From: Sphingobacterium alimentarium
Lineage (GTDB): Bacteria; Bacteroidota; Bacteroidia; Sphingobacteriales; Sphingobacteriaceae
Reading direction: 5' to 3'
Length of the DNA: 64,000 nucleotides
Assembly: GCF_004342685.1 (NCBI RefSeq)
Contig: NZ_SMBZ01000005.1
Coordinates: 1-64,000, forward strand
Part shown: positions 1 to 7,391 of the stretch, one piece after another
Layout: each line of letters opens with the position of its first letter
Position numbering within the stretch: position 1 is the stretch's first letter
Program-made: the position numbers and the translations under genes
The notes under the pieces: generated by a model
Told to the model about the DNA's origin: nothing
What the model saw: only the letters and a program-made list of their open reading frames with translations
The model's database searches: none

Positions 1-164
1 GATCCAAAACTAGGTATAGAAACCTTGACAGCAACATAATGAGCCACTGCCGATAGTTAGTTGCCAAGACAAAATCGTTATCTGTTTATATAAAAGCAAA
101 TCTAAAGGACAGCAACGGAACTCCAGTAAATGCCCATCCATTAACCGTAAGTGAAGCCGAAATA

Positions 165-707
165 TTGGCAAAGGCTTTACAGACCGATGAAGAAAGAAGC
201 AGAGCATTTTTAAAACCAAAGGGAATTTTGCCGACCAACATTCTGCATATCAATCCGAGCGAAAAAGGTGCGGTAATATGGTACACCAAAGCACAGCAAA
301 GGCAGTTGTATTTTGTGGGTAGTTTGGGCATACCCAACGGAAAGGCACAAGTACCGCCAATGCTTTGGATAGCAAACAAAAACAGCCTTGCAGTTTTTGC
401 CCTTGCCACCAACCGAAGACCTACCGAGAAAACGCCTTTGCATTATGCCCCTTTTTTCAATATCTACGAAAAAGGCAATGTATGTATGGGTACTGTTAGT
501 ATCGACATCAAAAATTCGGTTTCGGTTGAGGAATTTATACAGGCGTGGGAACATTATTTTTTCAATTCCTATTTCAGCCATTCATTATGCGAAAATTTGA
601 CGAAGAAAAATATTGTAACCCTTTGGAAAGACCTTATCAATACAGATAAACCCTTTCCGAAAGAAGTATTAAAGAAGAACAACAAAACCCTTAAAAATCT
701 ATTGTGA
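165..707 (+). CDS. PRTRC system protein B (N-terminus uncertain)
   Basis: Recognised as PRTRC system protein B, a family found in a conserved gene set carried by plasmids and integrative elements; its biochemical role is not established. The stretch from NAHPLTVSEAEILAKALQ through ILHINPSEKG to NVCMGTV and the C-terminal FPKEVLKKN is typical. The ATG at 165 lies inside conserved sequence: the same frame is open from 57 and already encodes family-like residues (NGTPVNAHPLTV, about 114-149), but it holds no ATG and is closed by TAG at 54-56. Family members are normally about 230 residues, so either a rare start near 57 is used or the first 10-20 codons are damaged. The stop overlaps the start of the ThiF-like gene. 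Family call is firm, start is not. Confidence 0.75.
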   Translation: MAKALQTDEERSRAFLKPKGILPTNILHINPSEKGAVIWYTKAQQRQLYFVGSLGIPNGKAQVPPMLWIANKNSLAVFALATNRRPTEKTPLHYAPFFNIYEKGNVCMGTVSIDIKNSVSVEEFIQAWEHYFFNSYFSHSLCENLTKKNIVTLWKDLINTDKPFPKEVLKKNNKTLKNLL

Positions 708-1513
708 TGAATACTACAAAAACAGCAATCCATTTTACAGATAACTATCTGCTCAATCCGACAAACCCGATTTCGGTAAACCTTATCGGAGCAGGTGGTA
801 CAGGCTCAAAAGTATTGACCGCCTTAATGGAAATAAACGAAAGTTTGATAGCATTAGGACACGCAGGGTTGCAAGTCCGCCTTTGGGATGATGATGTTAT
901 CACGAGTGCCAATTTGGGCAGACAGCGTTTTGCAGAAAGTGAAACAGGATTATACAAATCCGTTGCTTTAATCAATCGTTGTAACCGTTGGGCAGGTACA
1001 GATTGGAAAGCCAAAACAGTAAAATTTGAAAAGGACAAGTTTGGCAGAATACCCGAAAAAGCAAGGGCAATCATTACTATTACTTGTGTGGATAATGTAC
1101 AGGCAAGATTTGGTGTTGCTGAAATTCTTAAAGAAATAAGCTACCGCAGACACTACCAAGATGAACCAAAATATTGGTTGGATTTTGGCAACAGCCAAGA
1201 TACAGGACAAGTGCTACTATCTACTATCGGAGAGATAAAGCAACCCAATTCAGAGAAATACCAAACGGTGGCAAGCCTGCCCTTTGTTACCGATGAATTT
1301 GGCGAATTGCTGAAGCAATCCGAACAAGAGGATAACACGCCAAGTTGCTCACTTGCCGAAGCGTTGGAACACCAGGACTTGTTTATCAATTCATCATTGA
1401 CACAAATGGGTTGTTCTTTGTTGTGGAACTTGTTCCGCAGGGGAATGACCGAATACAAAGGATTTTTTCACAATCTGAAAGATTTCCGCACCCACCCGAT
1501 AAAAGTTGCCTGA
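707..1513 (+). CDS. PRTRC system ThiF family protein
   Basis: ThiF/E1-like adenylyltransferase fold protein of the PRTRC set. A nucleotide-binding glycine loop (NLIGAGGTGSKV) lies about 25 residues from the start, followed by the acidic strand end RLWDDDVITSANLGRQ, the usual pattern for ThiF/MoeB proteins that adenylate a C-terminal carboxyl or a small-molecule acid. No CxxC zinc pairs typical of full E1/MoeB enzymes are apparent, as in other PRTRC ThiF proteins. The ATG at 707 overlaps the TGA of the upstream PRTRC B gene (ATGA-type coupling); a GTG three bases earlier is also in frame. It is the last gene of its operon and is followed by a strong hairpin. Substrate is unknown. Confidence 0.85.
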   Translation: MNTTKTAIHFTDNYLLNPTNPISVNLIGAGGTGSKVLTALMEINESLIALGHAGLQVRLWDDDVITSANLGRQRFAESETGLYKSVALINRCNRWAGTDWKAKTVKFEKDKFGRIPEKARAIITITCVDNVQARFGVAEILKEISYRRHYQDEPKYWLDFGNSQDTGQVLLSTIGEIKQPNSEKYQTVASLPFVTDEFGELLKQSEQEDNTPSCSLAEALEHQDLFINSSLTQMGCSLLWNLFRRGMTEYKGFFHNLKDFRTHPIKVA

Positions 1514-1529
1514 CCCGAAAAGTCGGGCG

Positions 1530-1572
1530 GCAAAAAGACAGATCCTCCCGATGGTCGGGACAGTCTTTTTGC
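1530..1572 (+). terminator. terminator after PRTRC operon
   Basis: GCAAAAAGAC (1530-1539) pairs with GTCTTTTTGC (1563-1572), and inside it TCCCGA pairs with TCGGGA around a TGG loop. A smaller CCCGAAAAGTCGGG hairpin precedes it. It sits 16 nt after the ThiF stop codon. Confidence 0.75.
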
Positions 1573-1702
1573 ATTTAAAAGGTGCAACCACTTTGTCAAA
1601 ATGCACCGCTAAACAATTCCCTTTCTTTACATTTTACCAAACAGGTTGCGACATTATTCGTGGGATATTCATTATCCCAATGATTGGTTTTGGCAAAATT
1701 GA

Positions 1703-1739
1703 CTTCTTTTCTTTTCACACAGCGACCAAAGAAAAGAAG
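1703..1739. repeat. 12-bp perfect inverted repeat
   Basis: CTTCTTTTCTTT (1703-1714) and AAAGAAAAGAAG (1728-1739) are exact inverted copies separated by 13 nt. It lies in the otherwise gene-free stretch 1575-1838 between the PRTRC operon and the acetyltransferase gene. The A/G-rich arm resembles intergenic hairpins that I associate with Bacteroidota genomes; origin is not determined. It may mark the junction of the acetyltransferase module. Confidence 0.5.
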
Positions 1740-1782
1740 CAAAAGAACGTCGCTTTATTTCCATTGGATTTTGTCCTAATGC

Positions 1783-1814
1783 TTGTCAAAGAAAAGTTAT
1801 ATTCAGTAATTTTG
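1783..1814 (+). promoter_or_regulatory. Bacteroidota-type promoter for acetyltransferase gene
   Basis: TTG at 1783-1785 and TAATTTTG at 1807-1814 (consensus TAnnTTTG) are separated by 21 nt and end 24 nt before the ATG at 1839. Confidence 0.5.
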
Positions 1815-1838
1815 TGGCTAATTGATAAGGTCAAGCAA

Positions 1839-2360
1839 ATGGAAACAATACAAATAAAAGGAATAACATTAAATGATATTGAGCAACTGCAACAAATAGG
1901 CAGACAGACTTTCTATGAAACTTTTTCGGCAGGAAACACCGAAGAAAATATGACCAATTATTTAAATGAGGGATTTTCCATAGAAAAATTAACGATTGAA
2001 TTAAGCGACAAAAATGCTGAATTTTATTTTGCGACACTTGACAATACGGCAATCGGTTATTTGAAACTCAACTTCGGACAATCACAAACAGAATTACAAG
2101 ACGACACAGCACTTGAAATTGAACGTATTTATGTTTTAAAAGAATTTCACGGCAAAAAAGTCGGGCAAATTCTTTACGAAAAAGCAATTGAAATTGCTAA
2201 AAAGAAAAATGCCAACTACGTTTGGTTAGGTGTTTGGGAAGAAAACCCAAGAGCAATCAGTTTTTATAAGAAAAACGGCTTCGTTGAATTTGATAAACAC
2301 ATTTTTAAATTGGGCGATGACGAGCAGACAGATATAATGATGAAGCTGAAATTAGCTTAA
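1839..2360 (+). CDS. GNAT family N-acetyltransferase
   Basis: A 173-residue acetyltransferase of the GNAT superfamily, transferring acetyl from acetyl-CoA to an amine. The acetyl-CoA loop region is IERIYVLKEFHGKKVGQILYEKAIE, followed by NYVWLGVWEENPRAISFYKKNGF, the usual strand plus NPRAIxFY helix near the C-terminus. The frame stays open far upstream to 1506, but the ATG at 1839 is chosen because it begins the conserved domain and has a promoter-like TAATTTTG just before it; the upstream extension crosses the terminator region and is not protein-like. It converges on the receiver-like gene, with stop codons overlapping by 4 nt. Substrate is unknown; related proteins act on spermidine or aminoglycosides, but nothing here decides this. 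Confidence 0.85.
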   Translation: METIQIKGITLNDIEQLQQIGRQTFYETFSAGNTEENMTNYLNEGFSIEKLTIELSDKNAEFYFATLDNTAIGYLKLNFGQSQTELQDDTALEIERIYVLKEFHGKKVGQILYEKAIEIAKKKNANYVWLGVWEENPRAISFYKKNGFVEFDKHIFKLGDDEQTDIMMKLKLA

Positions 2361-2806
2361 TTACTGTCAAAATATTCTTGTGCAATATCAGCTACTCCCA
2401 TACTAAAATATCTTCCGCCATTGATAACAGTTTCAATGGCTTTTTTTAAATCGTCCGCATCGCTACCAATGAGTAGATAACCTGCAAAACCAATCTCTAA
2501 AAGAGATTTTATGGCTTTTTCACTGTCCTTATCGCTGAAAGCAATCAGTTTTATGGTTGGATATTTTGTTCTCAATTCTTGAAGCTGTGCCAGCACATTC
2601 TTGTCGTAAAAATCAAGGTCAATAATACAAACTTTGGGAAGTTCTTTTAATGCAGATAATTGAGATAGTCCGTCTTTAGTGTTTTCCGAACGAAATAATA
2701 TATCAATTCCAAAATTAAGGAGGTCATTGCTAATTAAGTCAATTATCGGGCTTTTATCGTTGATAAATGCAATGTTGATTTCTTGAAGAGATTTTACAGT
2801 GTTCAT
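2357..2806 (-). CDS. degenerate response-regulator receiver protein
   Basis: A single receiver-like domain of about 149 residues. The phosphoacceptor strand is present as CIIDLDFYD, and the strand IKLIAFSD plus the end-helix region FAGYLLIGSDADDLKKAI fit the CheY fold. The usual lysine after the GYLL strand is replaced (GYLLIG), and the N-terminal acidic pair is reduced to FIND, so normal phosphorylation chemistry is doubtful. There is no DNA-binding domain, unlike NarL-type regulators that it otherwise resembles. ATG at 2806 is preferred to the in-frame start at 2839. It lies downstream of two HTH genes on the same strand, in the region where such elements keep excision and transfer control genes. 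Function is inferred only. Confidence 0.65.
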   Translation of the reverse strand: MNTVKSLQEINIAFINDKSPIIDLISNDLLNFGIDILFRSENTKDGLSQLSALKELPKVCIIDLDFYDKNVLAQLQELRTKYPTIKLIAFSDKDSEKAIKSLLEIGFAGYLLIGSDADDLKKAIETVINGGRYFSMGVADIAQEYFDSN

Positions 2807-2891
2807 AATACCAGTTTTAATATTAGTGAAGCCCTGCACAAAAAAAAGACGCAGGCAACTACACTCATCGATACTACGGCACTGGTACGCC

Positions 2892-2955
2892 TAACCCCGA
2901 ATAAGCGAGCGCCCACGCCATAACGTGAGCGTTCTTACTTATTGCCTCGGGGTTA
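2892..2955 (-). other. structured intergenic hairpin
   Basis: TAACCCCGA (2892-2900) pairs with TCGGGGTTA (2947-2955); ATAAG (2901-2905) pairs with CTTAT (2938-2942) with a 4-nt bulge, and the centre adds an imperfect CACG/CGTG stem. On the minus strand it lies between the HTH genes and the receiver-like gene. A second small hairpin with an eight-T run on that strand follows near 2835-2860. Together they fill most of the 268-nt gap 2807-3074. It could be a terminator plus leader, an attenuator or a small RNA. Confidence 0.5.
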
Positions 2956-3074
2956 CAAAAATTACCAGTTTTTAGTACCAAGACCTAAAGCAAAAACACT
3001 TTAAGTATTTTCTATATTTTACATAGCAAATATACTAAACCCATTTCGATAGAACCATACTCACACAAAATTTA

Positions 3075-3374
3075 TTACAGACAATGTTTGTTATTGGATA
3101 TATAATTCTGCTCCAGTATTGTCAAAATATCCGTTTCCTTATAGATAATCTTACCTCCAATCTGTATATATGGTAGGATATTATCATCACGGTATTGCTG
3201 TAAAGTCCGTTTGCTGATGTGTAACAGTTTGCACAAATCTTCGCCCGACAGGTATATTTCTCCGTTCATTACAGGACGGTAGTTTTTCAATATACTTTCG
3301 ATACGGGTTCTTAGCTGCGTTATCATTTCCTGATGGGCAATGATTTCGTCATTATCATACGTGAATAAATCCAT
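3075..3374 (-). CDS. helix-turn-helix DNA-binding protein (excisionase-like)
   Basis: A 99-residue protein with a C-terminal MerR/excisionase-type winged helix: LSGEDLCKLLHISKRTLQQYRDDNILPYIQIGGKIIYKETDIL. The N-terminal half is charged and probably helical. ATG at 3374 is preferred; the alternative at 3380 is TTG. It overlaps the end of the neighbouring HTH gene by 20 nt, so the two are translated together. Paired small proteins of this type are common next to the regulatory block of Bacteroidota conjugative transposons, where they act in excision or promoter control; the specific role here is inferred. Confidence 0.8.
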   Translation of the reverse strand: MDLFTYDNDEIIAHQEMITQLRTRIESILKNYRPVMNGEIYLSGEDLCKLLHISKRTLQQYRDDNILPYIQIGGKIIYKETDILTILEQNYISNNKHCL

Positions 3375-3666
3375 TTTCAAGAGTATTGTACGGCTGTCCG
3401 GCTTCGAGCAAAGCCTGTACGTCCGATAGTTTGTAATAATTCTTGCGGTTCAGTTTGGAATATGGCAATAACCCTTTATCCTTGTAAGTCTGCAACGTCC
3501 GTTTGGTAATTTTCATCATCAAACAGACTTCTTGGTTATCGAGCCACTTCTCCTCTTTGAAAATCGGGGTATATTTCCGTGTGGCATTTTCGGTCATTTC
3601 CAAAAGTTCCCTTAGCTTATTCTTCATTCCATCCAGTGCGGATTTTGGTATTGCGATAACTTCCAT
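3355..3666 (-). CDS. helix-turn-helix DNA-binding protein (excisionase-like)
   Basis: A 103-residue relative of the next gene, with the same C-terminal wHTH: WLDNQEVCLMMKITKRTLQTYKDKGLLPYSKLNRKNYYKLSDVQALL. It shares the KRTLQxYxDxxLLPY core with its neighbour, so the pair looks like an old duplication. The start at 3666 (MEVIAIPK) is chosen because a GAGAG-rich ribosome-site-like sequence precedes it, and because the longer reading from 3744 would run through the shared promoter motif at 3738-3762. First gene of the minus-strand regulatory unit. Confidence 0.8.
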   Translation of the reverse strand: MEVIAIPKSALDGMKNKLRELLEMTENATRKYTPIFKEEKWLDNQEVCLMMKITKRTLQTYKDKGLLPYSKLNRKNYYKLSDVQALLEAGQPYNTLENGFIHV

Positions 3667-3737
3667 TTTTCTCTCAATTTTTCTGTGGAAGTCGAATTTA
3701 TAAAGGCTTTCTAAGCGACTGCACAATGTTGTATCCA

Positions 3738-3762
3738 TTGGCACTAAAAGGAAGTGTTTGGC
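3738..3762 (-). promoter_or_regulatory. shared element motif, copy A (HTH operon)
   Basis: Read towards the HTH genes it is GCCAAACACTTCC, six bases, then TGCCAA. The same 13-mer and spacing recur in front of traE. It lies about 75-95 nt before the start codon at 3666. The -7 box expected 28 nt after TGCCAA is not clear in this copy. Confidence 0.6.
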
Positions 3763-3786
3763 AGTTTACTACCTCCGTAAACAAAT

Positions 3787-3813
3787 ATCGGATAGCCTTT
3801 TGAGCTATCCGAT
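3787..3813. terminator. bidirectional terminator after AAA ATPase gene
   Basis: ATCGGATAGC (3787-3796) and GCTATCCGAT (3804-3813) form a 10-bp stem followed by six T on the plus strand. It lies 23 nt past the end of the minus-strand ATPase gene. Confidence 0.75.
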
Positions 3814-3835
3814 TTTTTACTGCTATTTTGAAATA

Positions 3836-6424
3836 TTAATTGTATGTTGACTGGAATGTCCTTAGTTTAATTTTAAAGCCGTTTTTCCAATTAGAATAGT
3901 CTGTAATGTCTTGGTCAATTTCTGGTTTATTTGGTAACAATGGAATTGTTGAAGTCCCTCCATCGTGTTCTGTTACGGAATACTTTCCGAATAGGTTTAG
4001 AAGAAAATCAACATCTGTTTGCTCTGTAACAATATAACTTGATAAATTACCTTTTTTTAGATGAATGTTTTTAGAAAATCGTTCGTAAGTTTTATTTGAT
4101 AAAACTTCTTCAACAGAACGTTCTAACAACATTCTAAATCTTTTTCTTGCAGAATCAAGTTTAGTTTCTCGTCCGTGTGCATCAGTTAATATAAGAGCAT
4201 CGTGTTCTGTTAGTATTCTTCTGATAGAATCGACTCTTTCTTGCACATTTTTAGCTAAATATGGAATCTCGTCTGTAACGATACCACTTATTCCATTGTA
4301 TTTGTCAATTCCTATTACTGTGCAGTCCGTTGATGTTATTGCTTTATGTGTATCTATAAGCAAACGTAAAAATGACAGGTCGTGAGTAAAGACAACTATT
4401 TGTCGGTTTTGTGATAGTTGAACAATTTTATCCGAAATTTTATCCCTATTATCCATATCCAAAGACGTAACAGGGTCATCAAATATTATCGTATTTAGAC
4501 GATTGTCAATCGTACATTCAGCTAAAAAGTTTGATAAGGCAATAATTTTTTGTTCGCCCTCACTTAAAATTGAGTTGATTGAATCATTAATTCCGTTTAA
4601 GCCACATCTTTGATATGTATTTCCTTGACTTGTTCTCGTTCTTGAAATCAAAACTTTACTTGCTAAATCACGATTGAAGAAATTGAGATGGGAAACAAAT
4701 TCTTGGTGCTGCAAACTTACGGCTTGGTTTTCCATTAGTTCGCCAATTTTGCGTGAAATACCATTGGTGGCGAGTTGGGATTGACAAGTGTTTATCCAAG
4801 ACCTGTATTTATATTCGTCAAAGTATTGAAGAATAGCCGTTTTGTTGTTAAACAAAAATTCTTTTACTGATAGTTCATTAAGTTCAGAAACTAAGGTGTT
4901 TCTATTTTGTAGAAGCTGATTGTTCTGTGCAATCTCGGTATCAATTCTTGGAATTATGCTTGTTATGCTTGGTGTCAGAGTTTGTAAACTTATGTTTAGT
5001 TCGCCACCATTTTGCAAAAAAGTAATGATTGAATTTCTGAATGTAGCAACTGAATTAGCAAACTGGTTATAGCTATCTCGAAAATTTGGTATCAACTGCT
5101 CTAACTCTGCAAGGTTTTCAATTGGTGGAATGACCAATGAATTGTATAAGTTTAGCTTTCCCTGAACTGTTGAGTTAATTAAATTTAGCTGTGTAGAAAC
5201 GTCATTTAATACAAATTGATTGAAAGTTGTCAATCTTTGTTGTGCAGTTTCGTCAAGTTCTTGTTGGCACAACACACATTTTTCTAATGAAGTTAAGGAT
5301 GGGAAATTTTGACCGTCTGAAAGATTTGAACTATGTGCATAATTTCTTGCAGCTTCCCACAAAGTTCGCCAAGGATTTGTGCCAAATCCTTCTAACGTGT
5401 TTACGTTTTGTAGTTGAGTTGTCGCAATTTGATACGCTTGATTAACGCTTTCAAAAGTATTTCTATTTGCTATTAGTTCGTTTAAGTTTTGTTCGTTAAA
5501 TAATGTTTCAATTTGTAAAAATTGTTGTATGTAGCCGTTAATCCGTGTTCGCTGATTGGTTAAGTTTGTAATGTTTTGTTGAGGATTTTGTGCTGTGGTT
5601 AAGGTTGTAAGTTCTTGCTTTCTATTGATGTTTGCTTGGCTAAATTGGATGTATGAATCAACGTTTGTTCGTTGTAGATTTTCTATTGTTCCATACCATT
5701 GTGCTGTGGAGGTTTGAAGTAAATTTTGTGGCAACCCTGGTTTTTGTGTGTTGTAAGAAGCAACAGACGAACTAAAGGCTTGCGAAATACTTCCAAAGGT
5801 CGAAACTAATTTTTCTAAAACATCAATTCCTACAGGTTTATATTCGGTGGGATTTTCATTGTTGATGTAAATATCTCCGCAGTCGTTATCAAAAACAAAA
5901 AATGAATTAAGGATAGGATTGCTCGGACTATTTTCTGTCCAAGAAAAGTTAATATTTGAACCATTGTCTTCTACAATAAAATCAACTTGTTGTTGATTAG
6001 AAGATGGATTAAAAACATTCTTTTTTAGTGTAACACTTGGATTTCTGCTCCAGCAAAGTTTTCTCAAAATACGTGAGTAGCTTGATTTTCCCGAACCATT
6101 TCCACCATAAACTATTGTCAAACCTGTATTGGAAAATTGTAACCCTCCTTGATTGTGTAAGGCACAAATATTAATAGGATTGTTTAAGCTGATTAATTTG
6201 GGATAATTGCCACTTATCGCAATTGTTGTTGGAATGTGTGTGCTATTAAGCGGAATAGGGTTTATAGTAATTGTATTGTCACCACATTCTTTTTTTACCA
6301 ATTGAACAAGTTCGTCAATGTCGTTTTGTGTAAGTGTTGTTGATGCGACAAGTCTTCGTAAAGCATCTTGAACAAACGCTGGTCTGCCTTGCGACCAATT
6401 TAAAATATCCTGATATATAGACAT
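3836..6424 (-). CDS. AAA_13-type SMC/RloC-like ATPase
   Basis: An 862-residue ABC/SMC-type ATPase. Walker A is VYGGNGSGKSSYSRIL (near residue 110), the ABC signature is ILSEGEQKIIALSNFL (near 620), Walker B is LNTIIFDDPVTSLD (near 645), and the switch histidine is VVFTHDLSFL. A long central region, rich in Gln/Asn and probably coiled coil, carries a CVLC pair near residue 386 like a zinc hook. This layout matches the AAA_13 group that includes RloC and PrrC. The C-terminal part (LLERSVEEVLSN then NIHLKKGN) has an R-x3-E and a later His, but the spacing is shorter than the anticodon-nuclease triad, so nuclease activity is not claimed. It lies alone between transfer genes, with its own promoter and terminator, as cargo; a phage-defence role is inferred. 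Confidence 0.75.
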   Translation of the reverse strand: MSIYQDILNWSQGRPAFVQDALRRLVASTTLTQNDIDELVQLVKKECGDNTITINPIPLNSTHIPTTIAISGNYPKLISLNNPINICALHNQGGLQFSNTGLTIVYGGNGSGKSSYSRILRKLCWSRNPSVTLKKNVFNPSSNQQQVDFIVEDNGSNINFSWTENSPSNPILNSFFVFDNDCGDIYINNENPTEYKPVGIDVLEKLVSTFGSISQAFSSSVASYNTQKPGLPQNLLQTSTAQWYGTIENLQRTNVDSYIQFSQANINRKQELTTLTTAQNPQQNITNLTNQRTRINGYIQQFLQIETLFNEQNLNELIANRNTFESVNQAYQIATTQLQNVNTLEGFGTNPWRTLWEAARNYAHSSNLSDGQNFPSLTSLEKCVLCQQELDETAQQRLTTFNQFVLNDVSTQLNLINSTVQGKLNLYNSLVIPPIENLAELEQLIPNFRDSYNQFANSVATFRNSIITFLQNGGELNISLQTLTPSITSIIPRIDTEIAQNNQLLQNRNTLVSELNELSVKEFLFNNKTAILQYFDEYKYRSWINTCQSQLATNGISRKIGELMENQAVSLQHQEFVSHLNFFNRDLASKVLISRTRTSQGNTYQRCGLNGINDSINSILSEGEQKIIALSNFLAECTIDNRLNTIIFDDPVTSLDMDNRDKISDKIVQLSQNRQIVVFTHDLSFLRLLIDTHKAITSTDCTVIGIDKYNGISGIVTDEIPYLAKNVQERVDSIRRILTEHDALILTDAHGRETKLDSARKRFRMLLERSVEEVLSNKTYERFSKNIHLKKGNLSSYIVTEQTDVDFLLNLFGKYSVTEHDGGTSTIPLLPNKPEIDQDITDYSNWKNGFKIKLRTFQSTYN

Positions 6425-6493
6425 TGTTTATAGTATTTAGTTTAGGTTGTAAGGTTGTACTCTACATTTACAGCTAACACATTTATTATCCTA

Positions 6494-6501
6494 CAAAAAT
6501 A
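6494..6501 (-). promoter_or_regulatory. -7 box for AAA ATPase gene
   Basis: TATTTTTG on the minus strand (consensus TAnnTTTG), about 70 nt before the ATG at 6424. No convincing -33 TTG was seen. Confidence 0.4.
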
Positions 6502-6515
6502 GTTAAATGATAAGT

Positions 6516-6791
6516 TTAGTTATGATTTATTGTCGGGATTGGCTGCTCTGTTTTAATTTCTTTTTTCTCACGGGAATAAACCCATAACGACAATAGCCCG
6601 AATATAATCAGTGCATAGGCTACCCATTTGCCAACCTTTTCAATCAATTTAATGAAAACCGAACTTTCATAAGATGAAAAACCCTCTGCTCCCATAGGGC
6701 TGCGCCTGTAAAACTTTCTTCGGTTAATCCAGTAACGAAGTCCCAAGCCTGCAACCAAAAATATTATCCCTATAACCAATGATGCAACCAT
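6516..6791 (-). CDS. small membrane protein of conjugative transposon
   Basis: A 91-residue protein with two predicted membrane segments: residues about 4-20 (LVIGIIFLVAGLGLRYW) and about 55-72 (WVAYALIIFGLLSLWVY), separated by a basic loop with RRKFYRRSP. Similar proteins are a regular part of Bacteroidota conjugative elements just after the tra operon and are sometimes labelled molybdenum ABC transporter permease, a name the sequence does not support since it lacks any permease motif. It is separated from traQ by a terminator, so it is a distinct unit. Function unknown. Confidence 0.6.
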   Translation of the reverse strand: MVASLVIGIIFLVAGLGLRYWINRRKFYRRSPMGAEGFSSYESSVFIKLIEKVGKWVAYALIIFGLLSLWVYSREKKEIKTEQPIPTINHN

Positions 6792-6878
6792 ATCCTCACA
6801 TTTTTAATTTCACAAGTATAAATTTAAGAAATATTGATGAGCCAGTAAAATGCACATAAGCCAATGCGCTGTAAATAG

Positions 6879-6910
6879 AAAACGGCTTACCAATCAGATA
6901 AGCCGTTTTT
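6879..6910 (-). terminator. terminator of the tra operon
   Basis: AAAACGGCTTA (6879-6889) pairs with TAAGCCGTTTT (6899-6909) around a 9-nt loop, about 20 nt after the traQ stop. It closes the minus-strand traE-traQ transcript. Confidence 0.7.
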
Positions 6911-6929
6911 ATGAAATGAAATACTGCTT

Positions 6930-7379
6930 TTAATCACTGCTGTTAAATTGAAAAGTTATCTGCTTTTCATTCCCGAAGCTGTCCGAAATCCAAACCTCAA
7001 AGGATTGTGATACGGCAGACGTTGACGTATAGTACAATCGAAACTGCTCAGTCGGTAACGGGTACAAATCGTTTGGCAAATACGGCGGTTCATCGTAATA
7101 CCTTAATGTTCCTTGACCGTCAAACTGAAAGTAGCGGAGAAAATACTGCGTATTGCTGTAATTGCCTGTACGCTGTATAGTAAGGCGTATTTCTACTGTC
7201 TGCCCGTTGGCAACATCTTTGGGAACTGGCATCACGTTTACCTCAAAGGGAAAATCGTTCTGTATTTCGAGTTCGTCGTCTTTGCTACAAGATACCAAAG
7301 AAACCGAAGCTGTGAGGATTGCCAGCATTACATATATAGGCAGTAATCCTATTCTGAATTTATTGAATATTGCTATCAT
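6930..7379 (-). CDS. traQ: conjugal transfer protein TraQ (DUF3872 lipoprotein)
   Basis: A 149-residue secreted lipoprotein. The N-terminus has a hydrophobic signal (GLLPIYVMLAILTASVSLVS) ending in a lipobox LVSC, followed by SKDDELE, so it is probably anchored in a membrane. The mature part is one beta-rich domain (NGQTVEIRLTIQRTGNY, FQFDGQGTLRYYD) matching the DUF3872 family found at the end of CTnDOT-type tra operons. Last gene of the operon, 12 nt after traO and followed by a terminator. The precise job in the transfer apparatus is not known. Confidence 0.8.
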   Translation of the reverse strand: MIAIFNKFRIGLLPIYVMLAILTASVSLVSCSKDDELEIQNDFPFEVNVMPVPKDVANGQTVEIRLTIQRTGNYSNTQYFLRYFQFDGQGTLRYYDEPPYLPNDLYPLPTEQFRLYYTSTSAVSQSFEVWISDSFGNEKQITFQFNSSD

Positions 7380-7391
7380 CGTTTTTACGTT

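Noticed and set aside
1506..1838. N-terminal extension of the acetyltransferase to 1506
   Set aside because: It runs through a terminator hairpin, an inverted repeat and the promoter box, and is not protein-like.
3836..6424. Calling the AAA ATPase a true RloC anticodon nuclease
   Set aside because: Distance from the R-x3-E to the His is about half that of the PrrC/RloC triad.
6516..6791. Molybdenum ABC transporter permease label for the 91-residue protein
   Set aside because: Too short, only two membrane segments and no permease motif.
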